Counted from the stretch's first letter, positions 17,401-26,749 are shown. The stretch: 64,000 nucleotides of DNA from UBA685 sp002299005 (GCA_963966775.1 CAXAAH010000001.1:186001-250000); one strand, 5' to 3'. The notes: generated by a model from the sequence alone, not told the origin. Translations and numbers: made by a program.

Positions 17401-18894
17401 TTAGAAATCCTGTGGCAATTGCTCATCTAAGGCAAGGTCACCAAATTTTGTAAAGCGCGCCTCAAAGGCCACATTCACAACCCCTGTTGGGCCATGTCGT
17501 TGCTTGGCGATAATCACCTCAGCCTTGCCATTGGTGCGCTCTAGGCGTTCGCGCCATCTCTCATAACGCTCATTGAACTTATCGGTGGTCTCTGATTCTT
17601 TTTGCTCAGGCTCGCCCTTGCCGAGATAATATTCCTCGCGATAGACGAAAATAACCACGTCAGCATCCTGCTCAATTGAGCCTGATTCTCTCAAGTCAGA
17701 GAGGTTAGGGCGCTTATCATCGCGCTGTTCCACCGCACGAGAGAGCTGTGAGAGCGCGATAACAGGCACATCCAACTCTTTGGCAAGGTTTTTCAAACTA
17801 CGCGAGATATTAGAGATTTCCTGCACACGGTTTTCCGCGCGAACGCCAATTTGCGCGCTCAATAGCTGGAGGTAATCGACCACAATTAGCCCAAGCCCAT
17901 GGGTGCGCTTTAGGCGTCTTGAGCGGCTGGCAACCTGTGATATTGACAGGCCCGGCGTATCATCAATGAAAAACTTGGCGTCTGATATGCGCGCGCTTGC
18001 ATCGACAAGCTGGGCAAATTCGTTCTTTTTGAGGCGTCCACGACGAATGGCCTCTGAATCAAGCTCTGCGGCTTCTGCCAAAATACGTGTGCCAAGCTGT
18101 TCTGCCGACATTTCAAGCGAGAAAAACGCAACAGGGACTGAATGTTCACCTGTTCTGGTGGTTGTGGCGGCATGAAAGGCGATGTTTGTCGCAAGCGCGG
18201 TCTTACCCATACCAGGACGTCCTGCCAGAATCAGCAAATCAGAGCGGTGCAGACCACCCATCAATTTGTTAAGATCTGTCAGGCCCGTACTAACGCCAGA
18301 TAGGTGACCATCACTATTGGCGGCATGTTGTGCCATCTCAATTGCACCAGTAAGGATAGATTCAAACCCGCGAAGGCCACTATCAGGGGTGTCTTTTTCG
18401 GCGAGCGTAAAGAGATATTGTTCAGCCTTTTCAAGCTGTTGTGTCGCGGGCTGATCCATATCAGGTCGCGCCGCTTCATGGGCAATTTGGTCAGCGATTT
18501 TAATCAAGGACCGACGCAGGAAATTCTCATAGATAATCGCGCCATAATCATTGGCTTCTGAGACCGAGATCACCCCATCGACCAAATCATTCAAATATTG
18601 CTCAGGTTCCTCGTCACCAAACGCCGCATCACCATCAAAAAAGGCGCGCAAAGTCACAGGGTTGGCAAGCTGGCCTCTGCCGATAAGGCGCATCGCCGCC
18701 TCATAGATTTTGCCATGCACAGGGTCATAAAAATAATCGGCATGCAATAGGTCAGAAAAATCATCTGTAATAGAATTATCCAACAGAATCGCGCCAAGCA
18801 AATTCTGTTCTGCTTGCAGGTTATTCGGCAATTCACGCCCTGTATTGGCGGGCAATTGCACGACAGATGATGATTGTGAGCTTTGCGTGTCCAT
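17401..18894 (-). CDS. dnaB: Replicative DNA helicase DnaB
   Basis: 497 residues. The N-terminal DnaB domain (NLQAEQNLLGAILLD start) is followed by the RecA-type motor with Walker A AGRPGMGKTA, DYLQLL, and the LSQLSRAVEQR segment. No intein interrupts the ATPase core. It unwinds DNA at the replication fork. The gene follows a strong terminator that closes the ribosomal protein operon, so it needs its own promoter in the 66-bp gap. A TACTAT element sits only 7 bp upstream of the ATG, and no ribosome site is seen. Confidence 0.96.
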   Translation of the reverse strand: MDTQSSQSSSVVQLPANTGRELPNNLQAEQNLLGAILLDNSITDDFSDLLHADYFYDPVHGKIYEAAMRLIGRGQLANPVTLRAFFDGDAAFGDEEPEQYLNDLVDGVISVSEANDYGAIIYENFLRRSLIKIADQIAHEAARPDMDQPATQQLEKAEQYLFTLAEKDTPDSGLRGFESILTGAIEMAQHAANSDGHLSGVSTGLTDLNKLMGGLHRSDLLILAGRPGMGKTALATNIAFHAATTTRTGEHSVPVAFFSLEMSAEQLGTRILAEAAELDSEAIRRGRLKKNEFAQLVDASARISDAKFFIDDTPGLSISQVASRSRRLKRTHGLGLIVVDYLQLLSAQIGVRAENRVQEISNISRSLKNLAKELDVPVIALSQLSRAVEQRDDKRPNLSDLRESGSIEQDADVVIFVYREEYYLGKGEPEQKESETTDKFNERYERWRERLERTNGKAEVIIAKQRHGPTGVVNVAFEARFTKFGDLALDEQLPQDF

Positions 18895-18961
18895 GATGCC
18901 TATAGTAGCCTAGTTCGAAATTAGCGGAACTTGTGAGTTATGGGGATAATGGGGATTATTG

Positions 18962-18991
18962 AAAAAAAAAGGCTAGCACAAAATGCTAGCC
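18962..18991 (-). terminator. Rho-independent terminator of the rpsF-rpsR-rplI operon
   Basis: A perfect 8-bp inverted repeat (GGCTAGCA / TGCTAGCC, 5-base loop) is followed on the minus strand by nine T residues. It lies 27 bp after the rplI stop and ahead of dnaB. It should end most ribosomal protein transcripts here. Confidence 0.9.
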
Positions 18992-19017
18992 TCTTCACAA
19001 ATTTTGGTAAGCCTTGC

Positions 19018-19614
19018 TTATTCAGCTGACGCTTCGTCTTCAGATGCTTCTGCTGGTGCTTCTTCAGCAGGTGCTTCCATAACCGGTGCTTCATCTTCGA
19101 TATCATCCGCATCATCAAGGTCAGAAGCGATAACAGCCTTGCCACTTGCAAGCTGTGTCTGTGCTTCTTCCAATGAGCGTGCGATGTTCAAAGTGATTGT
19201 CACCGCGACCTCAGCATGAAGATTGACGCGCATATCGATAAGGCCAAGCGTCTTAATTGCTTTGTCCATAATGATCTGGCGACGGTCAACATTGTGACCG
19301 GCTTCTTCAAGAGCTGTTGCGATGTCTCTTGCGCTAACTGAACCGAAAAGCTGGCCCATTTCAGATGCCGCTCTTACGATTGAAACAGCCACACCTTCAA
19401 GTGTTTTCGCTGTTGCCAACGCTTCACCCTTGGCAGCGTCATTGCGTGCTACCAATTCAGCTTTGTCAGCTTCATATCTTGCCATATTGGCTTTGTTGGC
19501 ACGAAGGGCTTTGCCACGTGGCAACAAAAAGTTACGTGCGTAACCAGGCTTTACAGTGACAACGTCACCCATGTAGCCAAGCTTTTCAACGCGTTCTAGT
19601 AGAATAATTTGCAT
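19018..19614 (-). CDS. rplI: 50S ribosomal protein L9 with acidic C-terminal extension
   Basis: 198 residues. The first 150 or so match L9 (VEKLGYMGDVVTVKPGYARNFLLP, quoted in part), which binds 23S rRNA and protrudes from the L1 side of the large subunit. About 45 additional residues, almost all Asp, Glu, Ala and Pro, extend the C terminus beyond the usual length near 148. Similar tails occur in other Alphaproteobacteria, but their role is not known. It follows rpsR by 36 bp. Confidence 0.95.
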   Translation of the reverse strand: MQIILLERVEKLGYMGDVVTVKPGYARNFLLPRGKALRANKANMARYEADKAELVARNDAAKGEALATAKTLEGVAVSIVRAASEMGQLFGSVSARDIATALEEAGHNVDRRQIIMDKAIKTLGLIDMRVNLHAEVAVTITLNIARSLEEAQTQLASGKAVIASDLDDADDIEDEAPVMEAPAEEAPAEASEDEASAE

Positions 19615-19650
19615 TGTTCTTTATCTCCGTCTTTATCTCTTGGCCTGAAC

Positions 19651-19905
19651 TTACATATCTACATAAGGCATCAGTGCAAGGAAACGTGCGCGTTTGATAG
19701 CTGTTGAAAGCTCGCGTTGCTTCTTTGCTGATACTGCAGAAATGCGTGACGGGACAATTTTGCCGCGTTCTGATGTAAAACGACCAAGAAGCTTGGTGTC
19801 TTTATAATCAATCTTTGGCGCGTTAGGGCCAGAGAATGGGCAAGATTTGCGACGACGACCAAATGGACGACGAACGGCGCTACGGGTAATTTCTAGCTGA
19901 GTCAT
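19651..19905 (-). CDS. rpsR: 30S ribosomal protein S18
   Basis: 84 residues. The conserved core includes CPF near residue 22, [17 protein letters not shown] and RAR. S18 pairs with S6 in the platform of the small subunit. The ATG directly abuts the rpsF stop codon, indicating coupled translation. Confidence 0.96.
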   Translation of the reverse strand: MTQLEITRSAVRRPFGRRRKSCPFSGPNAPKIDYKDTKLLGRFTSERGKIVPSRISAVSAKKQRELSTAIKRARFLALMPYVDM

Positions 19906-20313
19906 TTATGCCTCCTCTGAAGTCTTTTCGGCGCTAGCATTGTCGGCGTTGTTATTGTTGTTATAACGACCACCGCGCTCGCTGCGCTCAGATTTTGCCT
20001 GCATCATGATTGATGGCTCTTCAGACACTTCTTCAATACGAATGTTCATGAAACGAAGGATATCTTCGTTAAGACCCATGATACGCTCATATTCTGTCAA
20101 TGTGGCTGAGTCGGCTTCGATATTAAGCATGACATAGTGGCCCTTACGGTTCTTTTTGATCCGGTAAGCCAGGCTACGCAAGCCCCAATATTCTTTCTTT
20201 TTGATGCTACCACCGCCATTTGTGATAATGGCTGAAAACTCATCAACGAGTGTCTCTACCTGTGTTGTAGAGATATCTTGACGTGCAATTAGCACGCTTT
20301 CATAAAGACGCAT
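19906..20313 (-). CDS. rpsF: 30S ribosomal protein S6
   Basis: 135 residues. It starts with the typical [13 protein letters not shown] and contains [17 protein letters not shown]. It ends with a hydrophilic tail containing an Asn run (NNNNN) and acidic residues. S6 binds S18 and 16S rRNA. A strong ribosome site (AAGGAGAG) precedes the ATG. First gene of the rpsF-rpsR-rplI operon. Confidence 0.96.
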   Translation of the reverse strand: MRLYESVLIARQDISTTQVETLVDEFSAIITNGGGSIKKKEYWGLRSLAYRIKKNRKGHYVMLNIEADSATLTEYERIMGLNEDILRFMNIRIEEVSEEPSIMMQAKSERSERGGRYNNNNNADNASAEKTSEEA

Positions 20314-20667
20314 ATCGCTCTCTCCTTATGGATTTTCATTAAGCATGACGCTAAAAGCGCCACATGAATTCGCCAGCAGACCTAGCCTGTCTAGCAAGGA
20401 TGTTATGTAACAAGGGATGATAGCATCACCCCATGATGCGCTCTCATTAACGAATAACGCCTCTATAAGCAAGTCTTTTCGGGCCAAAGAGGCGAATAAA
20501 ACCCGCAAACGCCTGCCAAAACCGCGCTAAAAGAGATGATAATACTTGCCCCAAGCTGGTAAGCCATGCCATTAAGACAGGTAATTTATATAAAGAATGC
20601 GCCGTTATCATAGCTCTAAACAATAACGGGCGGGGCGCGTAATTCGGGTGTATTTAGGGGAACAATT
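20314..20667 (-). promoter_or_regulatory. Divergent intergenic region between rpsF and fabD
   Basis: 354 bp without a convincing gene; a 60-codon frame inside it has no supporting features. On the minus strand an extended -10 element TGCTATCAT lies at 20417-20425, and a short GGCGCT/AGCGTC hairpin lies just upstream of the rpsF ribosome site. The latter is in the right place for S6:S18 autoregulation, but I could not confirm the known motif. The fabD promoter must also be here. Promoter calls are tentative. Confidence 0.4.
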
Positions 20668-21603
20668 ATGTCTAAAACTGCCTTTTTATTTCCAGGTCAA
20701 GGATCGCAAGCGCCGGGGATGGCCGTCTCATTGGCGTCAGCGTCAAAGGCGGCACGCGATGTGCTGGCACAGGTTGATGAGGCTCTGGGGCAAAAGCTGT
20801 CAGCTCTTATGGCTGATGGCCCCGCAGATGAGTTGACGCTCACAGCGAACGCACAGCCAGCTTTGTTTGCCAGCTCACTTGCTGTGGTTGCGGCAATCAG
20901 TGAACATAGCGGCAAATCACTGGCCGAATTTGGCGATTTAGTGGCAGGCCATTCACTTGGCGAATATTCAGCCCTCTCAGCGGTTGGCGTTTTTGACATA
21001 TCAACAGGTGCCAAGTTGCTTCGTATCAGAGGGGATGCGATGCAAGCGGCCGTGCCTGTGGGCGAGGGCGCGATGGCGGCCTTAATTGGCGCTGATATTG
21101 AATTGGCTGACCGTGTTGTCGAAAAAGCGCTTGCTAGCGGTGCGGTGCAAATCGCTAATGATAATGCGCCCGGCCAAGTTGTGCTATCTGGCTCTCTTGC
21201 CGGCGTGCAAGCGGCGATGGCGATTGCCCAAGAGGAAGGCTTGCGCCGTGTTGTGCAACTGCCTGTTAGCGCGCCATTCCATTCAGAATTAATGCAACCG
21301 GCGGCAACGGCAATGGCTGATGCGCTTGGTGGCGCGTCATTCATGACACCATCACTGCCTGTGATGTGTAATGTGACCGCCGCGTTAGAAGATAATGCGG
21401 ATGCGTTGCGCGATAATCTTGTCACCCAAGTCACAGGGCGTGTCAGATGGCGCGAATCTCTTGAAGCGATGGCGGCAAGCGGTGTCACGCGCTTTGTTGA
21501 GCTTGGCACAGGTAAGGTGCTAAGCGGGCTTGTAAAGCGCACTTTAAAGGATGTGGAAATCATCTCTGTTGAAACGCTCGATGATATCGAAGCACATTTT
21601 TAA
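20668..21603 (+). CDS. fabD: Malonyl-CoA:ACP transacylase FabD
   Basis: 311 residues. It begins with the FPGQGSQ motif and has the nucleophilic serine in GHSLGEYSA (Ser96), plus the conserved His in APFHSELM. It loads malonyl units onto acyl carrier protein at the start of fatty-acid synthesis. GGGGAACA precedes the ATG. First gene of a plus-strand fab cluster; fabG follows after 23 bp. Confidence 0.95.
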   Translation: MSKTAFLFPGQGSQAPGMAVSLASASKAARDVLAQVDEALGQKLSALMADGPADELTLTANAQPALFASSLAVVAAISEHSGKSLAEFGDLVAGHSLGEYSALSAVGVFDISTGAKLLRIRGDAMQAAVPVGEGAMAALIGADIELADRVVEKALASGAVQIANDNAPGQVVLSGSLAGVQAAMAIAQEEGLRRVVQLPVSAPFHSELMQPAATAMADALGGASFMTPSLPVMCNVTAALEDNADALRDNLVTQVTGRVRWRESLEAMAASGVTRFVELGTGKVLSGLVKRTLKDVEIISVETLDDIEAHF

Positions 21604-21626
21604 ACTTGAACTAAAGGGATAAAATC

Positions 21627-22364
21627 ATGTTTAGCCTAATCGGAAAAACCGCCTTAATCACAGGTGCTAGTGGCGGCATTGGCGCTGAGATAGCACGCGC
21701 GCTTCATGCGCAGGGCGCTGATGTGGTCTTGCATGGCACACGCCAAGCAAAATTAGATGAATTAGCCACAGAATTGGGCGAGCGCGCGCATGTTGTGACA
21801 GCAAACCTATCTGATAAAGAAGCGGTTGAAGGCTTGTTTGCCAAGGCGTCTGAATTTACCGGTGCGGTTAATATTCTGGTCAATAATGCGGGTATCACCA
21901 GAGATAATCTGGCGATGCGTATGAAGGATGAAGAATGGGATGATGTGCTGGCTGTGAATATGACAGCGACGATGATGCTGTGCCGCTCTGCCTTGCGCTC
22001 TATGATGAAAGCCAGATGGGGCCGGATTATTTCAGTCTCATCAATCGTCGGTGTGACAGGTAATGCTGGTCAGACAAATTATGCCGCCTCAAAGGCTGGT
22101 ATGATCGGCTATTCAAAATCATTGGCAGCCGAAGTCGCAAGCAGAGGCATTACGGTGAATGTCGTGGCACCTGGCTTTATTGAGACGCCTATGACAGATG
22201 TCTTGCCTGATGAGCAAAAAGCCAAGCTACTCACCAATGTGCCAGCTGGTCGTCTTGGTCAAGGGGCTGAAATTGCCGCCGCTGTGGCGTTCCTTGCCAG
22301 TGAAGAGGCCGCCTATACAACAGGCGCAACAATGCATGTCAATGGCGGCATGGCTATGATCTAG
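21627..22364 (+). CDS. fabG: 3-oxoacyl-ACP reductase FabG
   Basis: 245 residues. It has TGASGGIGAE for NADPH, NNAG at about 86-89, and the catalytic Ser139, Tyr152 and Lys156 (YAASKAG). It reduces 3-ketoacyl-ACP in each elongation cycle. AAGGGAT is a good ribosome site. It lies between fabD and acpP. Confidence 0.96.
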   Translation: MFSLIGKTALITGASGGIGAEIARALHAQGADVVLHGTRQAKLDELATELGERAHVVTANLSDKEAVEGLFAKASEFTGAVNILVNNAGITRDNLAMRMKDEEWDDVLAVNMTATMMLCRSALRSMMKARWGRIISVSSIVGVTGNAGQTNYAASKAGMIGYSKSLAAEVASRGITVNVVAPGFIETPMTDVLPDEQKAKLLTNVPAGRLGQGAEIAAAVAFLASEEAAYTTGATMHVNGGMAMI

Positions 22365-22424
22365 GGATCTTTGGTATATAGGGGCTCTGGAATCTAAGGC
22401 TTCTTGAGATCTGATAAGTCTTAA

Positions 22425-22458
22425 CAGGGCGGCAATAGAAACTATTTTTGCCGTCCTG
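22425..22458 (+). other. RNA hairpin between fabG and acpP
   Basis: An 11-bp inverted repeat, CAGGGCGGCAA and TTGCCGTCCTG, has one G-U pair and a 12-base loop. No T run follows, so it is not a classical terminator. It could be a processing site or an attenuator that lets acpP be expressed far above fabG. A second weaker hairpin (TAAGGCTT / AAGTCTTA) lies just upstream. Confidence 0.4.
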
Positions 22459-22590
22459 CAGAAATCAAATGGACGTTTTAGGTTATTTTGCAGAAAAGTC
22501 TAGCCGTGGCATTTTAAATATGTTATTCGGCTCTCCAAATATCTAAATATGGGGCAGTTGCCCACACCGCAGAACCTTAAGGGGGTCATT

Positions 22591-22827
22591 ATGAGCGATA
22601 TTGCAGACCGCGTAAAATCTATTGTTGTTGAGCATCTTGGCGTAGACGCTGATAAAGTTGTTGAAGGTGCATCTTTCATCGACGATTTGGGCGCAGACAG
22701 CCTTGATACAGTTGAGCTAGTGATGGCTTTTGAAGAAGAGTTTGGCTGTGACATTCCAGACGATGCTGCTGAGAAAATCATGACAGTAAAAGACGCTGTA
22801 GACTTCCTTGAAGGCGCAGCATCTTAA
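22591..22827 (+). CDS. acpP: Acyl carrier protein
   Basis: 78 residues, strongly acidic, with the phosphopantetheine attachment serine in GADSLDT (Ser37). The ATG at 22591 is preceded by AAGGGGGT; the longer upstream frame has no support. It carries acyl chains through fatty-acid synthesis. The 226-bp leader with hairpins and the terminator after it suggest an independent, highly expressed transcript. Confidence 0.97.
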   Translation: MSDIADRVKSIVVEHLGVDADKVVEGASFIDDLGADSLDTVELVMAFEEEFGCDIPDDAAEKIMTVKDAVDFLEGAAS

Positions 22828-22855
22828 AGTCAGATAATCTGACACCAAAGATTTG

Positions 22856-22900
22856 ACGGCCTTGTCGCATCGGTTATAATCGAGCGACAAGGCCGTTTTT
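22856..22900 (+). terminator. Rho-independent terminator after acpP
   Basis: A 13-bp stem (ACGGCCTTGTCGC pairing with GCGACAAGGCCGT) with a 15-base loop, followed by a T run. It lies 28 bp after the acpP stop and before fabF, so fabF needs read-through or a promoter of its own in the following 50 bp. Confidence 0.9.
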
Positions 22901-22951
22901 GTATCTAAACGGTTTAGATCGACTCATCATTTTTAATAATAGGACAGTTAA

Positions 22952-24217
22952 ATGAGACGCGTTGTTATTACGGGCATGGGTATGGTTACACCTCTTGGTT
23001 TTGGGGTTGACCATAATTGGAAAAGCATCCTTGAAGGGCGTTCTGGTATTGGGCCGATTGATGGCTTTGATGTCTCAGATATTTCGTGCCGCATTGCTGG
23101 CCAAGTGCCGACGGGTGACGAAGAAGGCGCTCTGGATATTGATGCGTTAATTGCTCCCAAAGATCAGCGCAAATTAGATAAATTCATTCAATTTGGGATT
23201 GTCGCCGCGCAAGAAGCTGTGGAAGATTCTGGTTGGGTACCTGCAACAGATGACGAAAAAGAGCGCACAGGCGTTATGATCGGCTCTGGTATTGGCGGTC
23301 TATCGACGATTGTTGAGACAAGCAACCTGATGAACGAAAAAGGGCCAAAGCGTATTAGCCCGTTTTTCATCCCATCGGCACTTATTAATCTTATTTCTGG
23401 TCATGTTTCTATCAAATATGGCTTTAAGGGCCCGAACCATGCGGTTGTGACGGCTTGTTCAACAGGCGCGCATGCGATTGGTGATGCCAGCCGCCTGATT
23501 ATGTTTGGTGACGCTGATGTGATGGTCGCTGGCGGGGCAGAAGCGGCCATTTGCCGCCTTGGTGTCGCAGGATTTGCCGCCGCAAGAGCGCTCTCTTCAG
23601 GCTATAATGATGACCCGCAATCAGGTTCCCGCCCATGGGATAAGGGCCGTGATGGCTTTGTAATGGGTGAGGGTGCAGGGGTTCTTGTCCTAGAAGAATA
23701 TGAGCATGCAAAGGCCCGTGGTGCAAAGATTTATGGGGAAGTCAAAGGCTATGGCCTATCAGGTGACGCGCACCATATCACGGCGCCTGCCGAAGATGGT
23801 AATGGTGGTTTCCGCGCGATGAAATCTGCTTTGCGTAATGCCGGGCTAGAGCCGTCAGATATTGATTATATTAACGCCCATGGCACATCGACACCTTTGG
23901 GTGATTTGATCGAAGCAGGGGCTGTGCGTCGTCTGCTTGGTGATGCGATTGATAATGTGTCTATGTCATCGACCAAAAGTGCGACAGGTCACTTGCTTGG
24001 TGCTGCGGGTGCGATTGAAGCGATTTACACGACCTTGGCCATTAAAACAGGCGATTTGCCACCTACTTTGAATTTACATGATCCAGAAGATGATATGGCA
24101 GGTTTTGACCTTGTCCCATTGAAAACAAAGAACAAAAAGGTACGTTATGCCATGTCCAACAGCTTCGGCTTTGGCGGCACAAATGCCTCGTTGATCTTGG
24201 GCGATGTGGATGCATGA
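22952..24217 (+). CDS. fabF: 3-oxoacyl-ACP synthase II FabF
   Basis: 421 residues. Condensing-enzyme triad: Cys169 in TACSTGAHA, one His in HGTSTPLGD and one in the SATGHLLGAAG motif. It elongates acyl-ACP with malonyl-ACP. AGGACAG precedes the ATG. Its stop overlaps the mltG start by 4 bp. Confidence 0.96.
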   Translation: MRRVVITGMGMVTPLGFGVDHNWKSILEGRSGIGPIDGFDVSDISCRIAGQVPTGDEEGALDIDALIAPKDQRKLDKFIQFGIVAAQEAVEDSGWVPATDDEKERTGVMIGSGIGGLSTIVETSNLMNEKGPKRISPFFIPSALINLISGHVSIKYGFKGPNHAVVTACSTGAHAIGDASRLIMFGDADVMVAGGAEAAICRLGVAGFAAARALSSGYNDDPQSGSRPWDKGRDGFVMGEGAGVLVLEEYEHAKARGAKIYGEVKGYGLSGDAHHITAPAEDGNGGFRAMKSALRNAGLEPSDIDYINAHGTSTPLGDLIEAGAVRRLLGDAIDNVSMSSTKSATGHLLGAAGAIEAIYTTLAIKTGDLPPTLNLHDPEDDMAGFDLVPLKTKNKKVRYAMSNSFGFGGTNASLILGDVDA

Positions 24218-25224
24218 TAAAAGGTTTATCGCGCCTTTTTATCCGGACATTTATTTTTTGTAGTATCTCAGCAATCGTTATGATTGCTGGGGCCTTTATG
24301 TGGTTTAACCATCTGTGGCAAACCCCCTTGATGCAATCAGAAGATAGGCTCTTGCTGATCGCATCAGGGACGAACCATAATCAACTTGCCTCTCAGCTAT
24401 ATGATGAGGGGTATTTGCCTGAATTATGGTATTATCCCGCATTTAGATTTGGATTCTCGCTCGTAGAAGAAGCAAGCTTTTCACCAAAAGCAGGTGAATT
24501 TGAAGTGCCCGCAGGTGCGACATACGCCAAGCTATTTTCAATCATTGATGAGGGCGTGCCCTATCAACATCGTATTGCCATCATTGAAGGCACTACGGCC
24601 CGAGACATCGTCGTCGCCTTGAATAAAGAGAAACGCATGGCAGGGGCCATTTTGCGTGTCCCAGATGAAGGCACGCTTGCCCCTGATACCTATTTCTTTG
24701 TCAGAGGCACACAGCGTGCGGATATGATTGACCGTATGCAACGCCGGCAAGAAATCATCTTGGCCGAGGAATGGGCGAATAGGTCAAGAGCTGTCAGCTA
24801 CCAGTCGGCGCAACAAGCCTTGATTATGGCCTCTATTGTGGAAAAGGAGACAGCGCTTATTCGTGAACAACCGCTTGTTGCATCGGTCTTTTTAAACCGG
24901 ATTAAGGCAGATATGCGCCTGCAATCTGATGCGACGGTGCTTTATGGCATCATCGAGGAAGAAGGCCGCCACCGCGAGGTTTTGAGTAAAGACCTTAAAG
25001 AAGACTCGCCCTGGAATAGCTATACACGCAAAGGATATCCCAAAACGCCCATTGGTAATCCAAGCCGTGGCGCGATTAGAGCGGCGCTAAATCCCCTGCC
25101 ATCCACCTATTTTTATTTTGTTGCAGATGGACAAGGGGGGCATAAATTTGCCAAAACATATCCTGAGCATCAAAAAAATGTTGCCGCCTATCGAAGGCTA
25201 CGTGCCGCACAGAAAAACAAATAA
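24214..25224 (+). CDS. mltG: Endolytic murein transglycosylase MltG
   Basis: 336 residues. One N-terminal membrane segment (about residues 10-32), a LysM-like region, and the YceG catalytic domain with Glu210 in the SIVEKET motif and the QSDATVLYG and NPSRGAI motifs. It cleaves nascent glycan strands at the inner membrane and sets their length. ATGA overlap with fabF; this acpP-fabF-mltG order is usual in Alphaproteobacteria. Confidence 0.95.
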   Translation: MIKGLSRLFIRTFIFCSISAIVMIAGAFMWFNHLWQTPLMQSEDRLLLIASGTNHNQLASQLYDEGYLPELWYYPAFRFGFSLVEEASFSPKAGEFEVPAGATYAKLFSIIDEGVPYQHRIAIIEGTTARDIVVALNKEKRMAGAILRVPDEGTLAPDTYFFVRGTQRADMIDRMQRRQEIILAEEWANRSRAVSYQSAQQALIMASIVEKETALIREQPLVASVFLNRIKADMRLQSDATVLYGIIEEEGRHREVLSKDLKEDSPWNSYTRKGYPKTPIGNPSRGAIRAALNPLPSTYFYFVADGQGGHKFAKTYPEHQKNVAAYRRLRAAQKNK

Positions 25225-25249
25225 CCCTTTACGCGAAAAGGAAATAGAC

Positions 25250-25891
25250 ATGTCAGGCGCTCTTATCCAAAGACGAGGCTTAATGCTGGTACTTTCATCG
25301 CCATCAGGCGCGGGCAAATCCTCTATTTCACGCAATTTGCTTGCCCAAGAAGACGCGCTGACCTTGTCTGTTTCGGCCACAACAAGACAGCGCCGCCCCG
25401 GTGAGACAGATGGCAAGGATTATCATTTCACAGATTTAACAAGCTTTCAGATCGGCATCAATCAAGGCGAGTTTCTTGAATATGCAAAGGTGTTTGACAA
25501 TTATTATGGCACCCCGCGCGCGCTTGTCGAAGAAAAGCTGGAGGCTGGCCAAGATGTGTTGTTTGATATTGACTGGCAAGGCACACAGCAATTAGCCGAA
25601 ATTATGCCAGAGGATTTGGTGAAGATATTCATCCTGCCACCTTCTGTCTCAGAGCTTGAAAAGCGCCTTCTAAGCCGTGCGCAGGACACAGCAGATGTGG
25701 TTGCTGGCCGGATGGCAAAAGCCTCTGATGAGATGTCTCATTATCCCGAATATGACTATATTATCGTGAATTATGACCTAGAGGAATCAGTGCGTCAGGT
25801 GCAAAGCATTCTGCACGCTGAAAGATTAAAGCGGGCGCGTCAAATTGGTCTATCTGATTTTGTGAAGCAACTGCGCGATACCTCTTATTGA
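25250..25891 (+). CDS. gmk: Guanylate kinase
   Basis: 213 residues from the ATG at 25250, which has AAAAGGAAAT upstream. A longer frame starting inside mltG is not supported. P-loop SSPSGAGKSS at residues 16-25, the GMP-binding TTRQRRPGE, and the DIDWQGT segment. It phosphorylates GMP to GDP. It lies 25 bp after mltG and converges with rsmA, 9 bp apart. Confidence 0.95.
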   Translation: MSGALIQRRGLMLVLSSPSGAGKSSISRNLLAQEDALTLSVSATTRQRRPGETDGKDYHFTDLTSFQIGINQGEFLEYAKVFDNYYGTPRALVEEKLEAGQDVLFDIDWQGTQQLAEIMPEDLVKIFILPPSVSELEKRLLSRAQDTADVVAGRMAKASDEMSHYPEYDYIIVNYDLEESVRQVQSILHAERLKRARQIGLSDFVKQLRDTSY

Positions 25892-25900
25892 GTAAGGCGC

Positions 25901-26749
25901 TTATATCTGCCCTTCAAGATGTCGTGCTAATGCGCAAAACCCCTCAATTTCAAGATCTTGCGGGCGCATTGTGGGGTCTATCCCTACTTCTTTTAACATG
26001 GTCTCACCGCCAAGGCTCTTAAAGCTGGCGCGTAGCATTTTGCGCCTTTGTGAAAAGGCTTTGGCCGTCACCTGTTCCAATGTTGCCATTTTGCAAGGGA
26101 ATAAAGGTTCTGCGCGCGGCACAAGGCGTACGACTGTTGATGTGATCTTTGGCGCCGGCACAAAGGCTTCTGGCGGGATATCAAACAAATAGTCTGTTTG
26201 AGTGAGCCATTGGCTTATGATGCTAAGGCGGCCATAGGCAGATGTTGATGGTTCAGCGCAAATGCGCATCGCCACTTCTTTTTGGAACATCAAAACAAAG
26301 CTGGTAAATGAGGTCGCATGCGCTAGCCAATTCAGCAATAAAGTCGTCGCAATATTATAGGGCAGGTTGGCGACAATCGCGCGCGGGGCCGTGCCATACT
26401 CCCACAAGGGTGCTTTTAGCGCATCAGCCTCTTGGACTTGCAAGCGCCCATCTGCGGCCATCACAAGATGGTCTAAAAAGCCAATCGCACGCCGATCTTT
26501 TTCAACCGCAATAATATCAGCCTCAGTCTCTGTTAAAAGCGCGCGCGTTAAGCCGCCGGGGCCAGGGCCAACTTCGATAATCGTGCCAGTGTTGATAAGC
26601 GATTGAGCCGCGATTTTGGCGGTAAGGTTTAAATCAAATAAGAAGTTCTGCCCCAATGATTTTTTGGCATTAAGCTGGTTATCAGACACTAATGTGCTAA
26701 GCGGGGGCAGGGCGGCGATATTTGCGCGAATGGTTTTTTGGTCTGGCAT
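25901..26749 (-). CDS. rsmA: 16S rRNA dimethyladenosine transferase RsmA (KsgA)
   Basis: 282 residues. It has KKSLGQNFL at the start of the domain, SAM motif EVGPGPGGLT, and the catalytic ANLPYNIAT loop. It dimethylates the two adjacent adenines near the 3' end of 16S rRNA. It follows pdxA by 23 bp at the end of the lptF-lptG-surA-pdxA-rsmA series. Confidence 0.95.
   Translation of the reverse strand: MPDQKTIRANIAALPPLSTLVSDNQLNAKKSLGQNFLFDLNLTAKIAAQSLINTGTIIEVGPGPGGLTRALLTETEADIIAVEKDRRAIGFLDHLVMAADGRLQVQEADALKAPLWEYGTAPRAIVANLPYNIATTLLLNWLAHATSFTSFVLMFQKEVAMRICAEPSTSAYGRLSIISQWLTQTDYLFDIPPEAFVPAPKITSTVVRLVPRAEPLFPCKMATLEQVTAKAFSQRRKMLRASFKSLGGETMLKEVGIDPTMRPQDLEIEGFCALARHLEGQI

Noticed and set aside
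20326..20508. 60-codon frame between rpsF and fabD
   Set aside because: It overlaps the rpsF leader, ribosome site excepted, has no family features and is better explained as leader and promoter sequence.
20697..21563. 288-codon frame antisense to fabD
   Set aside because: Long but a shadow of fabD: the product is Ser/Ala/Thr-rich, as expected from the opposite strand of a coding gene, with no known motif.
22425..22458. Hairpin after fabG as a rho-independent terminator
   Set aside because: The stem is good but no T run follows it on either strand, so it is listed only as a structured element.
25118..25249. Upstream extension of guanylate kinase inside mltG
   Set aside because: It overlaps mltG in another frame, while the internal ATG at 25250 has a strong ribosome site and the normal family length.
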